A stretch of 64,000 nucleotides of DNA, taken from contig NZ_QXQB01000001.1 in assembly GCF_003605435.1 (NCBI RefSeq), forward strand, positions 558,001-622,000, read 5' to 3'. Below the pieces are notes generated by a model. It worked only from the letters and a program-made list of their open reading frames with translations. It was not told where the DNA came from and did no database searches. The stretch comes from Paenibacillus pinisoli (GTDB lineage Bacteria; Bacillota; Bacilli; Paenibacillales; Paenibacillaceae). Shown here one piece after another: positions 40,011-49,051 of this stretch. The stretch's first letter is position 1; the number at the start of each line of letters is the position of its first letter. A program made the position numbers and the translations under genes.

Positions 40011-40793
40011 TTACAACACCGCCGACGAACCGCCGTCGATGTTGACAGCCGTACCTGTCACATAAGAAGCTGCATCCGAGACGAGGAACGTGATCACTTT
40101 GGCAGCTTCCTTCGTTTGTCCGATACGGCCCAGCGGGATGTCATGGCGAGGATCAGCCGCGAACTCGTCCCATGTAAGCTCCGGCGCCGAGGACTTCCAC
40201 TTCTTCTCGATCTGGTCGCTGCGAATCAATCCGATGCATACCGCGTTGACGCGAATGTTATCGCCCGCCAGGTCCTTGCTCATCGCTTTTGTCAGTGCAA
40301 GTCCCGCAGCGCGGCTGACGGAGGTCGGGAGCGATGAAGCGGACGGCGCTTTTCCTTTGATCGCCGTCACGTTCAGAATCGCTCCTCCTCCCTGCCGGCG
40401 CATATGCGGAATCGCGGCTTTCGAGCAATTGACTGGGCCCAGCAGCTTCAAGTCCAGGTCAGTATCCCAGCTCTCCGAAGTTACGTCTTCGAATGGCTTG
40501 GCCGCGGATGTACCTGCATTATTAACCAGAATGTCAACGGAACCAAAATGCTCTGCCGTTCGTTCAACTGCTGCCCGGGCTTCCGATTCTACAGCAATAT
40601 CCGCCGAGATAACCAGCGCCTCAGCTCCAGTCGCTTCCTTTATCCGCTCAGCCGCCGCTTGCAGCGACTCCGGATTGCGCGCCACGATGGCAACCTTCGC
40701 GCCTTCCGCAGCAAGCGTCAATGCCGTCTCGAGACCGATGCCTTTGCTGCCGCCTGTAATCATCGCCACTTTGTCCTTTAATCCGAGATCCAT
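40011..40793 (-). CDS. Short-chain dehydrogenase-like protein lacking the Tyr/Lys pair
   Basis: The 260-residue Rossmann protein has the NAD(P) motif TGGSKGIG (13-20), the NNAG motif (91-94), ADIAVES and the C-terminal YVTGTAVNIDGGSS. The catalytic YxxxK is replaced: the stretch where YSASK is expected reads TSVSR (Thr157, Arg161). The usual serine position is Thr143. It may use another mechanism, act on an unusual substrate or be a cofactor-binding regulator. AAGGAG sets the ATG at 40791-40793. It stands alone between terminators. Confidence 0.82.
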   Translation of the reverse strand: MDLGLKDKVAMITGGSKGIGLETALTLAAEGAKVAIVARNPESLQAAAERIKEATGAEALVISADIAVESEARAAVERTAEHFGSVDILVNNAGTSAAKPFEDVTSESWDTDLDLKLLGPVNCSKAAIPHMRRQGGGAILNVTAIKGKAPSASSLPTSVSRAAGLALTKAMSKDLAGDNIRVNAVCIGLIRSDQIEKKWKSSAPELTWDEFAADPRHDIPLGRIGQTKEAAKVITFLVSDAASYVTGTAVNIDGGSSAVL

Positions 40794-40845
40794 AACCACA
40801 ACTCCTTATCCATCTCCAAGTATGTATGCCACCCTTATCATATCA

Positions 40846-40874
40846 CAAAAAAAAGCTGACCCCTCAAGGTCAGC
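40846..40874 (-). terminator. Terminator of spoVIF
   Basis: On the - strand GCTGACC pairs with GGTCAGC and is followed by eight T residues. It overlaps the spoVIF stop codon (40870-40872). Confidence 0.85.
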
Positions 40875-41157
40875 GGAACATGCCCCACAGCTTTAGCAAA
40901 TGGAACGTGTTGTTCGGATCGATCTTCTGCCCAAGCACAAAATTAATAATCTGATCCTCTTGTGTATCCGTTAGCTTCTCATGCAATATGACAGCGGCTG
41001 ATTTCACCAGCTTGCGTACTTTGACGCGGTCCTGCAAGTCGTATTTGGTCACATTCCCAAGCAATTGCCTGATGCGGTCCTTCACGACAGGGTTTTTCAT
41101 CTTCAGCTTCACACGCTCGACTAGCTGCGGCTTTATGCCGTAATTCTGGTAGCTCAC
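40870..41157 (-). CDS. spoVIF: Stage VI sporulation protein F
   Basis: The 95-residue protein (SYQNYGIKPQLVERVKLKMK, NVTKYDLQDRVKVRKLVKSA, ILHEKLTDTQEDQIINFVLG, then DPNNTFHLLKLWGMFR) matches the SpoVIF family, needed for late spore coat assembly and resistance in Bacillus. I chose the GTG at 41155-41157 because GGAGGTG lies nine bases upstream and the homologous part begins there. A longer reading from 41202 adds 15 unlikely residues. Transcription from a sporulation promoter is expected but no element is clear by eye. Confidence 0.82.
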   Translation of the reverse strand: MSYQNYGIKPQLVERVKLKMKNPVVKDRIRQLLGNVTKYDLQDRVKVRKLVKSAAVILHEKLTDTQEDQIINFVLGQKIDPNNTFHLLKLWGMFR

Positions 41158-41239
41158 CGGCTGACGCACCTCCGCTTCCGCATTCCATCTCCATAGTTCC
41201 ACATGAACTAACTATATGCCGGAAGAGGGCAATAATTGC

Positions 41240-43294
41240 CTAGTCTAGCTGCTCGCCTTGAAATAATTGATCATGCTTCAGAATGCTCCATAGGCGCGAG
41301 AAGGACTCATTCTTCCAGAAGTCCTCCCGCTCCGTCAGTCTGCCCGCATCTTCGCGCGCAGTCTCAAGCACCTCGTAGTCCGCGACCATATCCGCTACCT
41401 TGAACTCCGGCAAGCCGCTCTGCTTCGTGCCGAAGAAGTCGCCCGGCCCGCGCAGCTCCAGATCGCGCCTTGCAACCTCGAAGCCATCGGTGGTCTCCGT
41501 CATTACCTTCATCCGCTCGCGCCCGTTCTCCGACTTCGGATCCGCGACCAGCACGCAATACGACTGATGCTCGCCCCGCCCGACCCGTCCGCGCAGCTGA
41601 TGAAGCTGCGATAGCCCGAAGCGCTCCGCGTCCATAATGATCATCAATGTCGCATTCGGCACATCGACGCCGACCTCTACGACTGTCGTCGCAACCAGAA
41701 CATGCGACTCGTTCGCGCCGAATTCGGACATGACCTCATCCTTCTCCGCAGCCGTCATCCGGCCATGGAGCAGCCCGATCTTCAGATCGGGAAAGGCTTG
41801 CTGAAGCTGGACATACTGGTCGATCGCATTCTGCACATCCAGCTTGTCCGATTCCTCAATAAGCGGACAGATCACATACACCTGCCTGCCGGAGGATACC
41901 TCCTTGCGAATGAATCCGAGCACACGGTCCATGGAACCGTGCTTCACCCAATACGTCTTGATTGGCTTGCGCCCGCGCGGCATCTCCTTCAGCGTCGACA
42001 CATCCATATCGCCGTAAGCGGTAATCGCGAGCGTCCGCGGTATCGGCGTCGCCGTCATCGTCAGCACATCGGGATTCATCCCTTTATGCCGCAGAATGCT
42101 GCGCTGATTCACGCCGAAGCGATGCTGCTCGTCGGTGACAACAAGTCCAAGGCTCCGGAAAAACACGCCTTCCTGAATAAGCGCATGCGTACCCACCACA
42201 ACATCGATGAGTCCCATCTGCAAGCTCGCCAGCAAGTCTCTGCGCTTCCGCTCCGTCATGCTTCCTGTCAGCAAGCCAACTTCTACTCCGAGGCCTTCAT
42301 ACATGCGCTGAAGCGACTTCGCATGCTGCTCGGCCAATATCTCCGTCGGCACCATAAGCGCGCCCTGATGGCCCGCCTTTACCGCGCCATACAGCGCAAT
42401 GGCAGCCACGACCGTCTTGCCTGAGCCGACATCCCCTTGCAGCAGCCGATTCATGCTGTAGCCGCGGCGCATATCCGTCAGAATTTCATTCACAACCTTC
42501 TTCTGCGCATCCGTCAGCTCGAATGGCAGCGTCGCTGCGAAGGATCGGATCGTCTCGCTCTCAATACGGAAGGCAATTCCGTCATTCCGCACTCGATTCA
42601 GCGACCGGTACGCCTGCAGCTTAAGCTGGAAGAGAAACAACTCCTCGTATACCATCCGTCTGCGGGCTTCCTGTCCCTTGCGGAAGTCGCCCGGCATATG
42701 CAGCAATTGGAACGCTTCCGCACGCGTCATGAGCCGGTGCTCCTCAACAAGCTCATATGGAAGCACTTCCTCCACCATTGGCCCGTACTGCTCCAGTGCT
42801 GTCGCAATCGTCTTGCGAATCCAAGCTTGCGTAATATTGCCCCCGATCGAATAAACAGGCTGCAGCGAGCCGGACTTCGAGTTTTTGGCGCTGTCGGGGA
42901 ATTCGGAGTCCGATACCGTCATTTGCAGCCGGTGCTGCTCCCACTTGCCGGTCAGCATAATTTCACGGCCCGGCGTCAGCTGCTCCTTCAAGAAGTGGCG
43001 ATTGAACCATACTGCGGTGACCAGCATGCCGCTCACCTCAATCTTGCAGGTGAGACGAGATTTGCTTCTGCCGTAACGCTGCAGAATGCCGTTGCCGCGA
43101 ATAATGCCCAGCACCGTAGCCTTTTCCCCGTTTTTCACTTCAGATAATTCACGAACCCGGTAATCCTCATATCGAAATGGGAAGTACCCCAGCAAATCGG
43201 CAATTGTGCGAACGCCAAAGGCGTGAAGCTCCCCTTCTTTCAGAGCGCTCACGCCTTTGACTTGTCGAACTGAAATTTGATCCAGCTTCATCAT
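41240..43294 (-). CDS. recG: ATP-dependent DNA helicase RecG
   Basis: The 684-residue protein has the RecG wedge OB domain (about residues 60-150), helicase motif I GDVGSGKTVVA, motif II VTDEQHRFG, motif III TATPIPRTL and motif VI QLRGRVGR, plus the C-terminal LELRGPGDFFGTKQSG that is diagnostic of RecG. It remodels stalled replication forks and Holliday junctions. Two consecutive ATG codons open the frame. It follows degV with a seven-base gap and ends the ylo-type operon. Confidence 0.97.
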   Translation of the reverse strand: MMKLDQISVRQVKGVSALKEGELHAFGVRTIADLLGYFPFRYEDYRVRELSEVKNGEKATVLGIIRGNGILQRYGRSKSRLTCKIEVSGMLVTAVWFNRHFLKEQLTPGREIMLTGKWEQHRLQMTVSDSEFPDSAKNSKSGSLQPVYSIGGNITQAWIRKTIATALEQYGPMVEEVLPYELVEEHRLMTRAEAFQLLHMPGDFRKGQEARRRMVYEELFLFQLKLQAYRSLNRVRNDGIAFRIESETIRSFAATLPFELTDAQKKVVNEILTDMRRGYSMNRLLQGDVGSGKTVVAAIALYGAVKAGHQGALMVPTEILAEQHAKSLQRMYEGLGVEVGLLTGSMTERKRRDLLASLQMGLIDVVVGTHALIQEGVFFRSLGLVVTDEQHRFGVNQRSILRHKGMNPDVLTMTATPIPRTLAITAYGDMDVSTLKEMPRGRKPIKTYWVKHGSMDRVLGFIRKEVSSGRQVYVICPLIEESDKLDVQNAIDQYVQLQQAFPDLKIGLLHGRMTAAEKDEVMSEFGANESHVLVATTVVEVGVDVPNATLMIIMDAERFGLSQLHQLRGRVGRGEHQSYCVLVADPKSENGRERMKVMTETTDGFEVARRDLELRGPGDFFGTKQSGLPEFKVADMVADYEVLETAREDAGRLTEREDFWKNESFSRLWSILKHDQLFQGEQLD

Positions 43295-43301
43295 GCCTTA
43301 T

Positions 43302-44156
43302 TCACACCCTGTAGACGAATACGGCAGATGTGCCTGGACCCGTATGTACGCCAATAACCGAGCCGACCGTCGTATAGCCGACTTGCTTCACATTGATTGC
43401 TTCCTTCACCCGATTGCCGAGCTCGTCCGCCGTTTCTTTATTATCCGTCTTCGCCAGAATGATGCCGACCGGCTCATCGCCGAATTTCTCCTTCAGCATC
43501 TCGGCAATGCGCCCCATTGCTTTCTTGCTGCCGCGCACTTTGTCCACGGAATAGACGCCGCCGTTCTCGTCGAGCGAGAGAATCGGCTTGATATTGAGGA
43601 TCGAGCCGATCAGCGCAGAAGCTCTGCCGATCCGGCCTCCTTTATGTAGAAATTCAAGGCTGTCTACGAGGAAATAGATTTGCAGATCCTTCTGAATCCG
43701 CTCAATCTCCTCCAGAATCCGTTCCTTGCTCTCGCCGGCTTGCGCCATCTCGGCTGCCTTCACGACCTGCAAGCCGATCCCGTACGATGCGGACTTGGAA
43801 TCGATGACGGTCACGTCAGCCTTCCGCTCCAGCATCGATTCCGCGATGACCGCCGATTGATAAGTGCCGCTCAAGATCGAAGCCAGATGAATCGAGATAA
43901 TCGGCGAATCCGGGTCCTCGTCAAGCAGACGCTCGTACAGCTCTGAGAATTCGGCCGGCGAAGGCTGAGAGGTCGTCGGAAGTACCGGCGACGCCTTCAG
44001 CTTCTCGTAGAACTCGTCAGCTTGAATGGTGATGGAGTCTGTATACGTGTCTTCCCCGAACAGCACCTTCAGCGGAACCATGGAAATGCCAAGCCGCTCG
44101 CGCACCTCTGCCGGTATATCCGACGTGCTGTCTGCCACTATGCGTACTTTACCCAT
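43302..44156 (-). CDS. DegV family fatty-acid-binding protein
   Basis: The 284-residue protein begins VRIVADSTSDIPAEVRERLG, with DSITIQADEFYEKLKASPVL then PTTSQPSPAEF, and later SIHLASILSGTY, IDSKSASYGIGLQVV and LHKGGRIGRASALIG, all hallmarks of DegV/FakB proteins. These bind a fatty acid and present it to the FakA kinase. The FakA-like gene lies directly upstream in the same operon, which strengthens that pairing. The usual serine dehydratase genes found here in Bacillus subtilis are absent. Confidence 0.92.
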   Translation of the reverse strand: MGKVRIVADSTSDIPAEVRERLGISMVPLKVLFGEDTYTDSITIQADEFYEKLKASPVLPTTSQPSPAEFSELYERLLDEDPDSPIISIHLASILSGTYQSAVIAESMLERKADVTVIDSKSASYGIGLQVVKAAEMAQAGESKERILEEIERIQKDLQIYFLVDSLEFLHKGGRIGRASALIGSILNIKPILSLDENGGVYSVDKVRGSKKAMGRIAEMLKEKFGDEPVGIILAKTDNKETADELGNRVKEAINVKQVGYTTVGSVIGVHTGPGTSAVFVYRV

Positions 44157-44189
44157 CTAATCCCCTCCCAAACGTTGATGATAGGTCGT

Positions 44190-45968
44190 TTATTCTACAG
44201 CGAACAGATAAGGATAGAGCGGCTGTCCGCCATGCTGAACCTCAATTTCAAGATCCGGATATTGCTCTTCTGCCCATTGGCATATAGCGGAGGTCAGCTC
44301 GTCTGTCGACTCGTCGCCTGTCAATACCGTCAACAGATCGCCGCCGTCTTCCAGCATGCTGCCCAGCAAGCCTTGGCAAGATGCCAGCAGATCCGCATGG
44401 GATACGACAATCGCCTTCTCCTTGATGCCGATATAATCGCCTTCGCGGATGGTCACGCCATCGATAGACGTATCGCGTACAGCCTTCGTGACTTGACCCG
44501 AGACGACGCCTTCCGCAGCGCTCTTCATCCATGCGCCGTTGCGCTCCGGCGTCTCGTCTTCCTTGAACGCCAGCACAGCCGCAAGACCTTGCGGGATGGT
44601 ACGCGTAGGAATAACCGTAATATTGCGGTCGCTGAGCTCGGCCGCTTGCTCGGCAGCGAGAATAATATTGCCGTTGTTCGGCAGAAGGAAGATATGCTCG
44701 GCTGACAGCGCATCAATCGCCATCAAGAAGTCTTCCGTGCTCGGATTCATCGTCTGTCCGCCTGAGAGCACCGTATCCACATCACTGCCCAGGAACAGGT
44801 CTGCGATGCCGTCGCCCATGGCTACAGCGATTATGCCGTATGGCGCTTGCTCGAATACTTGGCCAGGCGATACTCCTGTCAGCGCTTGTCCGGCAAGCAG
44901 CTCGGCGGAGGACAGATCTGCACCGCCGCTAACTGAAGCTCCGGTATCATGCTCCACGATATCGCGATGCTGCTCGCGCATATTCAGAATGTGAATGTCC
45001 GTCAGCTCGCCATACGGCAGCGATGCGTTAAGCACATCGCCCGGCTTGCGGGAATGGACATGCACCTTGATAATGTCGTCATCCGTAATGACGAGAATGG
45101 AGTCGCCGTCTCTTTCCAATATCTTTTTGTAAGCGGATTCATCAAAAAACATCGCAGTGGAACCAGCACGTGTACGATTAATGAAAAATTCCATGTCATA
45201 TAAAAACTCGATATCTTCCGTAGACAAGCGCGCTTGAGCAGAGCTCGGCTCGCCTCTGCGCTCCGCTTTCACCGCGGACGGAACAGCCACCTCTTCCGGC
45301 ATCGCTGCTTCGGACGGCAATTGGAACAGCTCCTGATAGCCGCCGGATTCGCTCTCAGTCAGACTGCGGACGAAGCCTTCATAGATGAACACCAGTCCCT
45401 GGCCTCCGGAATCGACAACGCCAACCTGCTTCAGCACCGGCAGTTGATCCGGCGTGCGTTGCAGCGCTTCATGCGCCTTCCGATGGACTTCAACCATCAG
45501 ATCGGTCACATCTGTTGCCCGTCTAGCATATTGAACGGCATGCTTGGCCGCTTCTCTTGCAACGGTCAGAATCGTCCCTTCAACAGGCTTGACTACAGCC
45601 TTGTACGCCATATCGACGCCATGCTGGAACGCTGCAGCTACCTCTACTGCCGACGCTTCGCTATGCGCCGAAAGCGATTTCGAAAAACCGCGGAATAACT
45701 GCGACAAAATAACGCCTGAGTTGCCCCGTGCGCCCATAAGCAGTCCCTTGGACAATGCTTCCGCCGCTTTGCCTACATGCTCGGACGGCTTGCTGCGAAG
45801 CTCCCTTATGCCGGAGCTCATCGTCAAATTCATGTTCGTGCCCGTGTCGCCGTCCGGCACCGGGAACACGTTAAGTGCATTTACGCGTTCCGCGTTGTGC
45901 TGCAGCAGCTCTGCTCCCAGCAACGCCATTGCGGCAAAATCCGATCCGTTAATTGAGCGCTTACCCAA
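44190..45968 (-). CDS. fakA: Fatty acid kinase FakA-like DAK2 protein (YloV)
   Basis: The 592-residue protein has an N-terminal DAK2 kinase domain (NVFPVPDGDTGTNMNLTM with the metal-binding aspartates, and GARGNSGVILSQLFRG) and the C-terminal YloV domain (FLLPNNGNIILAAEQAAEL, VIPTRTIPQGLAAVLAF). FakA phosphorylates exogenous fatty acids held by FakB. It is flanked by the asp23-like gene upstream and degV downstream. Position and length match YloV. Confidence 0.93.
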   Translation of the reverse strand: MGKRSINGSDFAAMALLGAELLQHNAERVNALNVFPVPDGDTGTNMNLTMSSGIRELRSKPSEHVGKAAEALSKGLLMGARGNSGVILSQLFRGFSKSLSAHSEASAVEVAAAFQHGVDMAYKAVVKPVEGTILTVAREAAKHAVQYARRATDVTDLMVEVHRKAHEALQRTPDQLPVLKQVGVVDSGGQGLVFIYEGFVRSLTESESGGYQELFQLPSEAAMPEEVAVPSAVKAERRGEPSSAQARLSTEDIEFLYDMEFFINRTRAGSTAMFFDESAYKKILERDGDSILVITDDDIIKVHVHSRKPGDVLNASLPYGELTDIHILNMREQHRDIVEHDTGASVSGGADLSSAELLAGQALTGVSPGQVFEQAPYGIIAVAMGDGIADLFLGSDVDTVLSGGQTMNPSTEDFLMAIDALSAEHIFLLPNNGNIILAAEQAAELSDRNITVIPTRTIPQGLAAVLAFKEDETPERNGAWMKSAAEGVVSGQVTKAVRDTSIDGVTIREGDYIGIKEKAIVVSHADLLASCQGLLGSMLEDGGDLLTVLTGDESTDELTSAICQWAEEQYPDLEIEVQHGGQPLYPYLFAVE

Positions 45969-45986
45969 TGAAAATTCCCCTTCCTG

Positions 45987-46346
45987 CTACCTGGATACCC
46001 TTACGTCTTGTACAAATATATGGACTTCATCCACTTGCAAGCCAATAACGCTGTTGAGCACATAGGTAACTTTCGATTGAATGTTATGCGCTACTTCGGA
46101 AATCTTCGTTCCGTAGCTTACAATGATGTGGAGGTCAATATGCAGCTTATCATGCTCGCGCCGAACCTCTACGCCGCGGGACATGTTCTCCCGGCCCAGC
46201 AGCTCAGCAATGCCATCCTTCAAGCCTTTGCGTGAAGCCATGCCGACAAGTCCATAACAATCCATGGCTGCGGAGCCAGCCAGAACGGCGATGCAATGGT
46301 CGGTCACATGAATAGCGCCAATTTCCGTATTCAGTTGCAATGTCAT
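45987..46346 (-). CDS. Asp23/Gls24 family envelope stress protein (YloU)
   Basis: The 119-residue protein has the Asp23 pattern: IGAIHVTDHCIAVLAGSAAM, YGLVGMASR, GVEVRREHDKLHIDLHIIVS YGTKISEVAHNIQ (in two parts) and VIGLQVDEVHIFVQDV. Such proteins line the membrane in Gram-positive bacteria. The order asp23-like then fakA-like is conserved from Bacillus to Paenibacillus. It is divergent from rpmB, which starts 336 bases away beyond the triple repeat. Confidence 0.92.
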   Translation of the reverse strand: MTLQLNTEIGAIHVTDHCIAVLAGSAAMDCYGLVGMASRKGLKDGIAELLGRENMSRGVEVRREHDKLHIDLHIIVSYGTKISEVAHNIQSKVTYVLNSVIGLQVDEVHIFVQDVRVSR

Positions 46347-46455
46347 GGCAATACACTCCCTTACTGTATATTATGGACTATGTACCATTGTACTATAAAC
46401 ATATCAGTTATTGAAGTCTGTTCGTGAAAAATGACGAACAATCCTTAGAATTGGG

Positions 46456-46484
46456 TTGAATAGGCGCTATGTTTATGATACGAT
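46456..46484 (+). promoter_or_regulatory. Promoter of rpmB
   Basis: TTGAAT (46456-46461), a 17-base spacer and TACGAT (46479-46484) lie 200 bases upstream of rpmB, leaving a long leader that contains three hairpin repeats. Confidence 0.5.
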
Positions 46485-46551
46485 ATTCGAGTGTGTTCAA
46501 TGAGACATGTGCAATGTGAAACGAACGTTGGAACCTTATTTTCTGAACTAA

Positions 46552-46667
46552 CGCATACGTAGCGAAGTTTGCTTCACAAACTTTTAACCCATGCTTTCGT
46601 AGCGAAGTTTGCTTCACAACTTTTACAAGTGAATGCTTACGCAATGAAGTTCGCTTCACTAACTTTT
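46552..46667. repeat. Three tandem hairpin repeats in the rpmB leader
   Basis: Three copies of about 36-40 bp start at 46552, 46591 and 46632. Each contains (C/G)GAAGTTTGCTTCAC or a variant, forming a GAAG-loop-CTTC hairpin, followed by AACTTTT. The third copy differs by compensating or neutral changes (ATGAAGTTCGCTTCAC). They lie wholly in the untranslated leader of rpmB. Confidence 0.8.
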
Positions 46668-46682
46668 GAAGGAGGTGTAGTC

Positions 46683-46871
46683 ATGTCCCGCAAATGTTAT
46701 CTGACTGGCAAGTCGCCGCGTCAAGGCAATAACGTATCCCACGCTAACAACAAAACACGTCGTTCTTGGGGCGTTAACGTGCAAAAGGTTCGCATCCTCG
46801 TTGATGGCAAGCCGAAGCGCGTATACGTGAGCGCTCGCGCTCTGAAATCCGGTAAAGTAACTCGCGTATAA
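46683..46871 (+). CDS. rpmB: 50S ribosomal protein L28
   Basis: The 62-residue protein ([58 protein letters not shown]) is a clear L28 of the bacterial large subunit. AAGGAGGTG sets the ATG at 46683. It is the only rightward gene in the housekeeping block, as in Bacillus, with a 200-base leader containing the triple repeat and a terminator right after. Confidence 0.97.
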   Translation: MSRKCYLTGKSPRQGNNVSHANNKTRRSWGVNVQKVRILVDGKPKRVYVSARALKSGKVTRV

Positions 46872-46891
46872 GAATGGCTCGCGCCATAGAC

Positions 46892-46925
46892 AAAAGCACC
46901 TGATTCTCAGGTGCTTTTATTTTTT
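46892..46925 (+). terminator. Terminator of rpmB
   Basis: AAAAGCACCTGA and TCAGGTGCTTTT form a 12-bp stem around a three-base loop, followed by ATTTTTTCC. Confidence 0.92.
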
Positions 46926-46965
46926 CCTGCCACTCTGGCCTATTCCGCGGGCGTCGGCGTCGGGA

Positions 46966-47046
46966 TCAATTTTTTTGGAACGTGTTCAAAATCGCCTTAA
47001 CAAACCCGCCCAGAAATTTCGGCAGCTTGATCGTATAAAATTTCAT
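46966..47046 (-). CDS. spoVM: Stage V sporulation protein M (26 aa)
   Basis: The frame reads MKFYTIKLPKFLGGFVKAIL then NTFQKN, almost the same as Bacillus subtilis SpoVM (MKFYTIKLPKFLGGIVRAML...). This tiny amphipathic helix recognises the curved forespore membrane and anchors the SpoIVA coat basement layer. GAGGAGG lies eleven bases before the ATG at 47044-47046. Its place between rpmB and rpe is conserved. It is too short for routine gene finders. Confidence 0.95.
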   Translation of the reverse strand: MKFYTIKLPKFLGGFVKAILNTFQKN

Positions 47047-47175
47047 GCCTTCATCCCTCCTCAGACACGCTCATGAAATGGTTCCGTGACACATCCTGCG
47101 CTCATGTAACCATCCTATGCGAAGGATCATTGTCCTATTCCATTGCAAGCGCTCTAAGTAAGGGATTGGGCAGAC

Positions 47176-47445
47176 TTATTGAAATAATTCGGGATGCTGC
47201 TGCTGGAACATATAGACTACGATGCTGAAGATCGTAAGGAATGTAAAGACAAGCGCCAGCACGATATAAAGCACGCGCATGCCGACCGTCTCGAACCGGC
47301 GGAAATAACGAATGCCGATATATAGGGCAAGCAGCGAAAATAAAAATTTCACAAAGCCTTCAATTTGCGTGAACAGCGCCATGCAGATGCCGGTCAGCAG
47401 GGAGTAGAACATGACGACCAGACTGGTCTTGACGGTCTCGTTCAT
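47176..47445 (-). CDS. Small three-span membrane protein (89 aa)
   Basis: Three hydrophobic helices are visible ([58 protein letters not shown]) separated by short charged loops, with a polar tail QQQHPELFQ. It overlaps the rpe stop by four bases and is therefore cotranscribed. In Bacillus subtilis this slot between rpe and spoVM is held by thiamine pyrophosphokinase (yloS/thiN), which is absent here. No family is recognised. Confidence 0.7.
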   Translation of the reverse strand: MNETVKTSLVVMFYSLLTGICMALFTQIEGFVKFLFSLLALYIGIRYFRRFETVGMRVLYIVLALVFTFLTIFSIVVYMFQQQHPELFQ

Positions 47446-48101
47446 CCCTGTCCCCCTTGCCTCAGCGCTGCAATGGCAGCCGCCCGGTCCGCTTCTCCGA
47501 ACACGGCGTTGCCGGCTACCAGCACATCGGCGCCTGCTTCAATAATGGCCCCGGCCGTCTGGCGGTTCACTCCGCCATCCACTTGAAGATGCACGCCCTG
47601 CAGGCCGCGCTCCTGAATCATTTCTCTCACTTGTCGAAGCTTCACAAGCGAATATGGAATAAACGATTGCCCGCCGAAGCCCGGATTCACCGTCATGATC
47701 AGAACAAGGTCCAGATCATGAATAATCGGCTCCAGCACAGCGACTGGTGTAGCCGGATTAATCGCGACGCCCGCTGGCAAGCCCTTCTCCTTGATCGCGT
47801 GCACCGTCCGGTGCAGATGGACGCATGCTTCGGCATGCACCGTGATCCGGTCAGCGCCTGCCGCGATATAGTCAGCCAGCGACAGCTCCGGGCGTTCAAT
47901 CATCAGATGCACGTCGAAAGGCAGAGCTGTTGCCGAGCGGACAGCTCCGATAACAGGCGGGCCGAAGGTCAGATTGGGCACAAAATGTCCGTCCATTACA
48001 TCGACGTGAATCCAGTCTGCGCCTGCCTTCTCCGCCGCCTGAATCTCCTCGCCAAGCCGCGAGAAATCCGCCGATAGTATAGAAGGTGCGATAATGGTCA
48101 T
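47442..48101 (-). CDS. rpe: Ribulose-phosphate 3-epimerase
   Basis: The 219-residue TIM barrel shows [45 protein letters not shown] and [16 protein letters not shown], followed by the phosphate loop [10 protein letters not shown] and VAGNAVFG. It interconverts ribulose 5-phosphate and xylulose 5-phosphate in the pentose phosphate pathway. It lies five bases after the rsgA stop in the conserved prpC-prkC-rsgA-rpe order. Confidence 0.96.
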   Translation of the reverse strand: MTIIAPSILSADFSRLGEEIQAAEKAGADWIHVDVMDGHFVPNLTFGPPVIGAVRSATALPFDVHLMIERPELSLADYIAAGADRITVHAEACVHLHRTVHAIKEKGLPAGVAINPATPVAVLEPIIHDLDLVLIMTVNPGFGGQSFIPYSLVKLRQVREMIQERGLQGVHLQVDGGVNRQTAGAIIEAGADVLVAGNAVFGEADRAAAIAALRQGGQG

Positions 48102-48106
48102 AGTTG

Positions 48107-49051
48107 TCAGTACCTCCGTTTCATCTCTTTCATCTCTGACAGGAACAGCACGTAATGATCATACCGGCTTTGCTCGATCTCGCCCGCTTCCAATGCAGCA
48201 AGAACGGCGCAGCCCGGCTCATGAACATGCGTGCAGCCGCGGAACTTGCAGTCCGGCGACAGCTCTCGCATCTCTATGAAGCAGTAGCTGAGATCGTCCA
48301 CTCCAAGCTCGCCGAAGTCCAATTGGCTGAAGCCTGGGGTATCCGCGACATAGCCGCCTGCAACGTTGATCAATTCCACATGCCTTGTCGTATGCTTGCC
48401 CCGGCCGAGCCTATTGCTGATTTCATTGGTCTCCAGCGACAAGCCGGGCACAAGCGCATTGAGCAGAGAGGACTTGCCGACGCCCGATTGGCCGGCGAAT
48501 ACGGCCAAGTGGCCCTTAAGCCTCTCCTTAAGCTCTTGAATGCCGGCTCCTTGGCGGGAGCTTGTCCCGTACACCTCATAGCCTAGCTTGCTGTAAATGC
48601 GGTTAACGGAAGAAGCGGCCAAAGCCGCCTCCTCCGTAAAGTCGCCTTCCGTCTCCAGATCCTGCTTGCTTAAGCAGAGAACGGCCGGAATGCCCGCATG
48701 CTCGATATGCACCAGAAACTTGTCCAGCAGCTGCAAGTTCAGAACAGGCTCCGTAACGGAGAATACGAGAATGGCCAGGTCGATATTCGCGACCGGCGGA
48801 CGGATCAGCTCCGAGGAACGGGGAAGCAATTCCTCTACTGTTCCTTCCCCGTTCTCCGTCAAGCTGAAACGCACCTCGTCGCCTACTAGCGGCGTCAGGC
48901 CCCTCTTCTTGAACACGCCGCGCGCCCGGCACTGCACCGCCGGGGTATCGGGGGAATCCCCCTCCGCCCTGACGTAGTAATAGCCGCTAAGCGCCTTGAC
49001 GATTCGTCCCGATGCCTGATCTGTCTTATTGCTCTCCTTCGCTTTCGCCAT
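48107..49051 (-). CDS. rsgA: Ribosome small-subunit-dependent GTPase A
   Basis: The 314-residue protein has an N-terminal OB domain, the circularly permuted GTPase motifs (CLSKQDLE as G4, then [17 protein letters not shown] as G1 and [13 protein letters not shown] as G3) and a C-terminal zinc site ([14 protein letters not shown]). RsgA matures the 30S subunit; the Bacillus homologue CpgA is a target of the PrkC kinase encoded just upstream. The two genes overlap by 26 bases. Confidence 0.96.
   Translation of the reverse strand: MAKAKESNKTDQASGRIVKALSGYYYVRAEGDSPDTPAVQCRARGVFKKRGLTPLVGDEVRFSLTENGEGTVEELLPRSSELIRPPVANIDLAILVFSVTEPVLNLQLLDKFLVHIEHAGIPAVLCLSKQDLETEGDFTEEAALAASSVNRIYSKLGYEVYGTSSRQGAGIQELKERLKGHLAVFAGQSGVGKSSLLNALVPGLSLETNEISNRLGRGKHTTRHVELINVAGGYVADTPGFSQLDFGELGVDDLSYCFIEMRELSPDCKFRGCTHVHEPGCAVLAALEAGEIEQSRYDHYVLFLSEMKEMKRRY

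Noticed and set aside
46552-46667. CRISPR-like short array before rpmB
   Set aside because: Only three imperfect copies with no distinct spacers. They form hairpins in a ribosomal-protein leader.
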